Shown here: one piece after another, positions 51,701 to 59,925 of the stretch
How the letters are laid out: every line of letters begins with the position of its first letter
Numbering within the stretch: position 1 is the first letter of the stretch
Source of the DNA: Trichobilharzia regenti
Lineage: Eukaryota > Platyhelminthes > Trematoda > Strigeidida > Schistosomatidae
Direction of reading: 5' to 3'
Assembly (NCBI GenBank): GCA_944472135.2
Contig: OX235262.1
Coordinates: 65,782,887 to 65,846,886, forward strand
DNA length: 64,000 nt
The notes under the pieces: generated by a model
Told to the model about the DNA's origin: nothing
What the model saw: the letters and a program-made list of their open reading frames with translations, nothing else
Databases searched by the model: none
Position numbers and translations under genes: made by a program

Positions 51701-52602
51701 CAGGAGAGATTATGAAGCTGCATAAATTGGGATGGCTAGGACACGTTCCACACATGCCAAACCATTCCATATCTTGTCGAGCAATCTTTGATGATATAGA
51801 ACTGGGTTTGAAAAGAGATAGGGATGTCCATAAAAAAGATCTGGCATCAATCCATGAAGTCTTTCAGTGTTGGTTTAAGACTACCTGGATAGAGGTTCTA
51901 GAGACGTCCATGAACCAGACGTCATTAACAATCTATGCTAAGTGAAACGACAAAGTATGTTAGATGTTTCATATGTGTATGTATGTATGTGTGTGTGTGT
52001 GTGTGTGTGAAATTCTGAATGATAAAGTAACTGTCGAAGCATAAACTTTTCTTTTTATCGTCAGTTTTACTCAAATTATTCCACAAATCGTGCAAGCATT
52101 ATTGAAATATCTAATATACCTAGCGTACATTTAGTCTGTATTGCGTATAAACAGATTTACCTGTGATTATGTGATCAATCTATTATAGCTTGTAAGGTTT
52201 GAATTCATTCTTTTATTTTTGAAAGCTTCCAACCACGCTTTTACTCGGGGATAGTTGTTTATAAGAAGTCTAATAACCTATTCAGTGGTTGGTGAACTAG
52301 CAGAGGAATCAAAGATGCTTATTTCTTCTTATTTGGAACTCGTCACCTGGATGTACCTGTGATCCTCAATGAGTGATGCCTTTCCCGTTAAGACTAACTT
52401 AGCGCCAATCATTTCAAACGCCAAAGCATTATCTAGTAGGCCGCTTGAACCGCGAGAGCCACCTCTTATGCAAGAGGTAACAGTGATCACTTGTTTCAGA
52501 CAATAGAGACCGAAAATTTTGACCCAATCAATCAATGGGAAAAGTGGAATCTACTTTAAGTGTGAGAGACTTCGTCGTTTGCAGTGCTACTCTAGTACCA
52601 AT

Positions 52603-52637
<35 letters not shown>

Positions 52638-55600
52638 AGCACAGATGATAGAAGCTGGGTTGCTCTTTGAAATAATTATTTCATTCCTTAAGAAGTAACA
52701 TTTTATAACTATATCATTTCAAGATCATAGATGTTACATATTTTGTAGAAAAACTGATTGAATCGTTATAAGGTTACTTGAAATCATCCTAGACTGTTTA
52801 AAAGAAAATTAAAACAAGATTCTTATGAACGTTTCCGTGTATGAATCACAACTTCTTCATCAGAATCACTTAGATTTTATTAGACATCAAGATATATTCA
52901 TAGAGTCAAGTAGTACATAACATAAAGTGAGCTTGTATAAAGGTTACTTGTAGGTGAATGGTTGCTAACTCTGATGCTTTACTACTTATTCCCTTGGATA
53001 CCGAGTGGAACATAAAGCTTCAGCAGCATGCCACCATTTAATCCTGTTATATACGGTCCTGTTCGGGTGGCTCCATGATTGTCCTATAGGCTTTCATCTC
53101 GTCATCACGCGGTCTTTTCCACATCCCTGTTGGACATTATTAAATAGCTAAAATCTGTATGGGTGCTGCATATTGAATAGAACACAGGTGAATTCATGAA
53201 TGATGACTGTATTTAGTGCTCAAAGGCTAATGGATTAAGAAATCTCCTTTATTCGCTTTTACGTAATTAGAGTTTGCTAGACAGGTAGGTAGTAATTGTG
53301 CGTCGGTGGTACAGTGGTTAGGACTCTCGCCGACCATGCACATGGTCCGGGGTTCGAGCCCACGCCGGCGCACACCTGATATCCATGGTCGGCCTGCAAA
53401 ATTTGGGCTACCGATATCGATGCTGAAAATTCCATACTTGTACCAAAAATACGGTGTGGAATCAAGCTGTAAATCAAAAATCAAAATAAAAAAAATATTG
53501 ACTTCATCCAATCTTCTTTTTCAATGTAGATTTTGTCACAGTTAGAGATCATTGAAAAACAGGTTTCGCTGGACACCTGTATTCGTCTTAGTTTTGTATT
53601 CAGTAATGCTCATCCCCAAACCTAATAGAGCTCAAAGCTGGGGCCTTCAAATTACGGGACTGAAACTCAATAACTCGTGAATCTCTACTATATCAAGACG
53701 TTCTAATTCTACTTCATTCTAACCCAGGCGCTTTATAGATAGTCTACATTCTGAAAACACTGGAGTTATTTCCAACCACTTTATAGTGATATCATTTGTT
53801 GTTTTTTTTTACCTCAAATAACCCACATAGACGTCATAGGATGATGATTTGTACAGTCAACAGATTGGAGATACTGAACTGAATAACGTATGTATGAAGA
53901 TACTGATGAGATTTATCAGTAGTATAAATATATATAAAGGGACAGTCATCGGTATAAAAAATATCAAATAGCAGACAGGTAGGTTTGACGTCAAAGAGGC
54001 CGAGTGATTCAGTATTGCAGCACAACATGGGAGACACACAAAAACAACACCACCAAAGGGCAGAAGTAGCACAACACAGAATATCTATGCAAATGATGAT
54101 TTTGCGATAAGGTGTACATAATTTCGCTATATGGAGAGATACTGAGTTCCAAATAAACATTCCTTTACTCTAAGTCTTTTGTCTTTTACTGTTACAGAAG
54201 ACTCCACTTGACCGAATAATATTTTTTTGTTACATCTTGTTTACAAGATGATAGTCTATTAGTAGTGTGGTATATTCATCTTAGTCATTCGGTTCCCTGT
54301 GTTGTATCATCCATCAGTTTATTAATTCTGAGCACCTTATTCCTTTAATTCTTTGTTGTAAATTGTTATTTCAAGTGAAAAGCTTCACCTTGATATTAGT
54401 TCATATATGTCTAAAAGGAAGGCTTTTTGTTTAGTAAAGAGATGTGATGTGTTATTATTGTTGTTTTTACTTGTTGAAAATACCATCGAATCCAGTTAGT
54501 TAGTCAGTTGGTTAGTTAGTCAATACACCTTGACCCTCTTTCCTCCCATCCTTCTGTTGTTGTTGTTTTTTCACCTTCATCTACTGACGTGTATGCATAT
54601 GTGCCTGTCTGTGTGTGTGTGTGTTTATGCCTACATCTGTTTACATGGCATTGTCTTCTATTCTGTTTTATATTATGTATGTTTCTCTTTCGTGTTTAAA
54701 ACAAATTATTAGTAATATCTTTTGTTGTTACAGCTAAACTAACCTAAGTTATTTGTAAGCATATTTCGTGATTCTAACGATTATTTTCATGTGCGTTTTA
54801 TTATTACCATCATTATTGTTGTTATTATTATTATTACTAGTTGCGGTAGTCTTAATATTATTACTACTAGCAAAAGTTAGAATTCATAGGCGATTTGATT
54901 TCCAAACACAGTAGTTGGATAATAGTTATGTGTTTGCCTTTTGTATCCTTCGTCAACTGATTTCATTTCTAGCATAGACGTGATTTCCAGCTATCGATTA
55001 AACGATATGTATACTGCTCAGTAGTTCGCTGTCTACTCCTTTATGGCTGTGGGACATGGTCATCGATCTGTCATTGACCACAGATGTTTACGTTTTATGT
55101 CATATTTTAAGTGGTATAGTATGGTGAATAATATCGAGGTTGAGCGTAGAGTATGGAGGGTAAGTCAATCGATAAGATTAAGACGTTACATCGATTAAAA
55201 TGGTTAAGACATGTGTCACGCATGCTGAGCTACCCAACACCTTCCTCGATGAGCAACGTTACCTGACATAAGATCTAGTTAGAAAAGAGTTAGAGGTGGT
55301 GAAACGAAAACCTGCCACCAATCCGTGAAGTTTTCGACTGTCAGTTTAAGCCACATAGAGACATAAAATTCCTTGTTGGAATCTTCGAGACGCTAACAAC
55401 CGATGGTTGGAAACTGTGAGGATACATTCACTCTTTGTGATCTCTCACAAAACCCTTAAATCCTCGCTATTTTCTTTGTCGCTGTTCTTTCTCCCGTACA
55501 TTTGTGTTCATTATAGCACTTTTGGAATGTATTTTGTTTTTAGTTTTGTGCATTGTTTAGAGTGTGGTAACTTGAATTACTGCAATTCTGTACAAAGTTC

Positions 55601-58600
55601 TATTTTGCAACTCACGTCGCTTTAAAATGAGGGGCGTAATTCAATGAACCGTAGTCTCAGATTAGAAGATGGAATCAATCTATAAAGACGTTAGCTGTTT
55701 ACCTGAGCCATTTCAGTAGCTATTGATGCATGGTGAAACGGTTTAAATTCTTTCATCAAAGAATAGATACACAGATTTACTTTTAATAATATAAACTCAT
55801 TAATTGTTTTTTCCACCTTGCATGTTTGTTCGTTTTACATTTCTCCTCTACTTTTGTACGTATTGTGTTTGTGTTCTCGTGTGAACGAATGCACTGCTGT
55901 GTAGAACGTTTTTCAGTGTGGAAATTTAATACTTTTATGATTATAATATTCGTCCTTTGGATTCCTTGTGGTATACAGGGCTTCTGCAGCACTTTGTCAT
56001 TTCACTCTGTTCTGTGTATTCCTTTCTTATCTGGTTCCATAATCGCCTAAAATCTTTCATTTCCTCTTCATGCGATCTTTTCTCGGACACTGTACTTATC
56101 ACGTTTCCTGTTTGAGTTCCATTCGAAGGCCTGGCGCTTGATGCCATTCAATGGTCTCCCGATCGTATGAACTATCCATCTCCATTTATCTGTGTATAAT
56201 TGTTGGACAATAGGTTCTTAGTTGGTTCGCTGATTGTTGTTGTTGTTGATGGAAGTGTGTGCAGAAGCATGTTGGAAGTGTCTTTCGTGATGCGTTAGTT
56301 CTCTAGCACTGTTAGTTACGAATCACTATGTAGTAGAATGTTATGTCAGAAAAGTTATACTTATAGTTGGCAATAGGTAGAGATATTTTGAAGTAGAATT
56401 AACCCACAAGGGATCAATAAAATAACGTGTAACTAAATAAATTGTCCTTAAAGATTTTTTATATTATCATGATTTCTTAAACTTATTATTTGCTTTCTTT
56501 TCACACGTGTATACTTTTTCTTACAATTGTAGCGTGATGCAACAACAAAAGCTGAACTACAAAATCAAAAGTTAACTGATGCTAGTTCACGTATCGAAAG
56601 GCTAGATGCTATAGCTGAAGAGTCAAGACAAGCTCTGCCACATGAGTTAGCAGCATTACGTAATGAGTTTCATGATTCATTATATTCAGTTGAATATCAA
56701 GTCACTACAAAAATACGTGATCTCAGCGATAATATTACAAGTATTAACAATAAAGTAAGTATTTCATTTTGTTGTTGTTGGTGGTAATGGCGGTGATATT
56801 TTTATTTACAATGGTCGATGACCAGATAGCAGTCTAGTCTTTTGAGTTATATCCTACTGACATAAGGTCAGGCTGGGAAAGGGCTAGCGATGGTCGAACT
56901 AAAACATGGCCCCACCAGTCAATGAAATCCACAACAGTTAGTTTAAGCCAGCCACGTAAGAAGGTGTAGACTTCCTGACTGGTTGGGGTCTTCGTGGTGG
57001 TAAAAGCCAGTGGCTGGAGATAATCGCTGTTATGGCTCAAAGTCATTCTCAGTGGCGCAGTTGCATCCACTCCTTGTGACTTATAATACCCAATGAAGCT
57101 ATATTGTTCTTCGATATTACTATTCCTTCTGCCTCATATCTCTGTTTACTGTCTCTATTGTGCATTTATTCTACTTTTTTGTCTTACTTTGTGTGTAACA
57201 TACAGTGTGGCGACTTGAACTGCTGCACATCGGTGCAAAGTTCTATGCTGAAGACAGATAGATAGACAGACAGTTAAATCCTTCTGACTGACCTAAATGA
57301 TTAGTTGTATACCACCATTCACATCAATTAGCAGTGCTTCCTAGCCAGATTGAGATGCTTTGGACACTGGATGATTTTCTCGATCTTTTGGGTTGGACTC
57401 ATCAACGGTGTACCTGGTTTAACTGAACTCATACAACCAAATCAGTTCAAACCACATGGGACTGATTGATATGAGTGGTATACAACTATTCATCACAAGC
57501 CATCAGTAGTATATAGTTTCATGTAATTATGCTTGCTTTCATTCATGATTACCTTTTATAGTATCAAAGCAGATCACATATTGTGATGTGAGAATGCTTT
57601 TGGTATCCAAAGGTAACTGCGGTGAAATATCTCCCTTTCGCCCCGGAATCGTTCAAATTGAAAATTTCATCCTCAGTATGTAGGAACATGTCATTTGACA
57701 GGAATCTTTACATTTGGTATTCACAGCTTGCTTACATTCATCAGCCAGACATATATTTACAACCTCGTAAAAGCTTGTATTTCTGAGATTCAAAATACGC
57801 GTCAACTAATTTTGCACACTGAAGATTTCTCCCATAGGCTATTCAATTCATAAATGATTGGGTACTCGTTAGTAGATTGTGAATAGGATCGAACGAAAAT
57901 AGTAAGCAAATAAATCACTGTATAGTTTTAAACATATGAAAACGTTTTTAGGAAAGGATTTATTACTTCTACAAATTTCAGTAGGACTCATCCCTCTTTC
58001 CATTCCACACATATAAACTCTTAATACCGTATTTAAAGAATTTGAATAGAGCGAAAGATAATTCAGTGGAGAAAATATTTCCTATTGACAAACTTATCCT
58101 CAAAGTTTGTACAGTTGGATTTATATTGACTAAAATGTATAACGTGTATCGGTAGCACAGAGGTAGGATGTTCGCCAACGACGCCTCACGTCGCTCTGGG
58201 GTCGATCCCCGGCCAGCGCACTTTCTTACCTCGCTAAGCCATTAAGCCTAGTAAAGAGGGAAGATTGGGTGGGAGGTTAGCAACCCCATCCCGTAAAAAT
58301 AAAATACGACTGCCACCGAAACTTCTAAAGTCTAGCTTGAAGCCCTATGTTCCATAGAGGGGAACGTGAAGGAATAATTAAAAAAAGCATAACAGTTTGT
58401 TACTGGGTATTTAGATGAGAATTCATTTTATTAAAGCGGTAACCTAAAATTAGTTTCTGGAAGAATGCGGCATTCAGTAGTGGTTAGTGCATGACTTTTC
58501 ATGCCTAAATTCTTTTCAGTCGAAAGGGAAGTCTAATCCTTTTTTAATTCTCAAGAATCGAAAAGATCTGTGCTGGTGACACAATTGACAATTCCAAGAA

Positions 58601-59872
58601 GTAATGACACAAAATGGGATACCTTACATAGGTTTATAGATAAAAATATGAGACAGGGGCACTGGTGCGTAAACAATCCTAACAGGTGAAATGAAACTAT
58701 TGCTTATGAGTGTTGAATATATATATATATATATCGCTGAGGAAAGCAAGTTTTTCTTTCTTGAGCTACGAATCGATTTCTGCACTCAACAAAGGATTGG
58801 CGAATATGAGGGATACTTAGATTAGACACTAGTAACTAGTGTGAAGTACTTAGTCCTTTCTTTGGTGCATACTGAATTCTATCAGTCAGGTTTGCAATGT
58901 GGTCACTATTCTAAGTAGCTCATCATCACAGTGCACATTGATTTGACAACTGGCACGAAATGTAGGTCCAAGGCTTCCTGCTGATCGCCTCCAACCATTT
59001 AACATCATCAAATCAATATGCACCGTGATGCTTAGCTACCTAGAATGGTGGCTACATTGCAAATCTGACTGACAGAATTCACTCTGCACCAAAAAAAAGC
59101 ACTAGGCACGTCACACTAGTTACTAGTGTCCAATCAAAAGTATCCAATACACTCCTACAGGAGGTCAATTGCGAGGCCGAATAGCTCAGTGGTAACGTCT
59201 CTGACTGCAGTACTGGGTGACACTGGTTTGAATCTCAGAAGGAACATGAGTTCCTTCAAGGTCGCATGTACGCCTTGCTGACTGGTGAGGGCCAACTAGC
59301 ACGAAATCTAGGTTAAGCAAGGCCCCCTACCGATTACCTCCAACTATCTAATGTAATCGAATATGAGGGATGATAAACTGACGCTTTGAGCAAATGCAAG
59401 AAGTGTCTATAAATGCAATCGTTGCTCTTGATCAGGTTTTCAAGTGAGGCAGAATTTTACAAGAAGTACGAGATTTTGATTGCATCGATAAAGGAAATCA
59501 TCTTCGCTGAGTTTTTTTTCTTCGTTTTTTTACAGTTTCATCCACAATTTAGGGAGTTTTTTCAGCTTTTATAGAGATTTGGATTAACTTCAGTATATAT
59601 TTTGTATATTTATCGCCACCTTGTTTAATGTAACCCATTCTTTTATTTCTGTTTTCTCACATAATTATTCTACTAATATTGCTTAGTATTGTGTGTCCCT
59701 TAATAACACTTATTATTTTCTAGTTGTTATCAAACACTACTGTTGATTAACTATTCTGTTTAATTTATCCCCTGTTTCAATTATTCATATTATGTTGCTG
59801 CTGTAATCTCATTAAATGTTTACGTGTGATTTACGCCTGCCTGCCTGCCTTCATGCATGCATGCATGTCTGT

Positions 59873-59925
<53 letters not shown>

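Noticed and set aside
52285..52480. Functional hammerhead in this Sm-alpha copy
   Set aside because: The GAAA block and core are mutated; the same applies to 1365-1690, 3437-3800 and 44880-45035.
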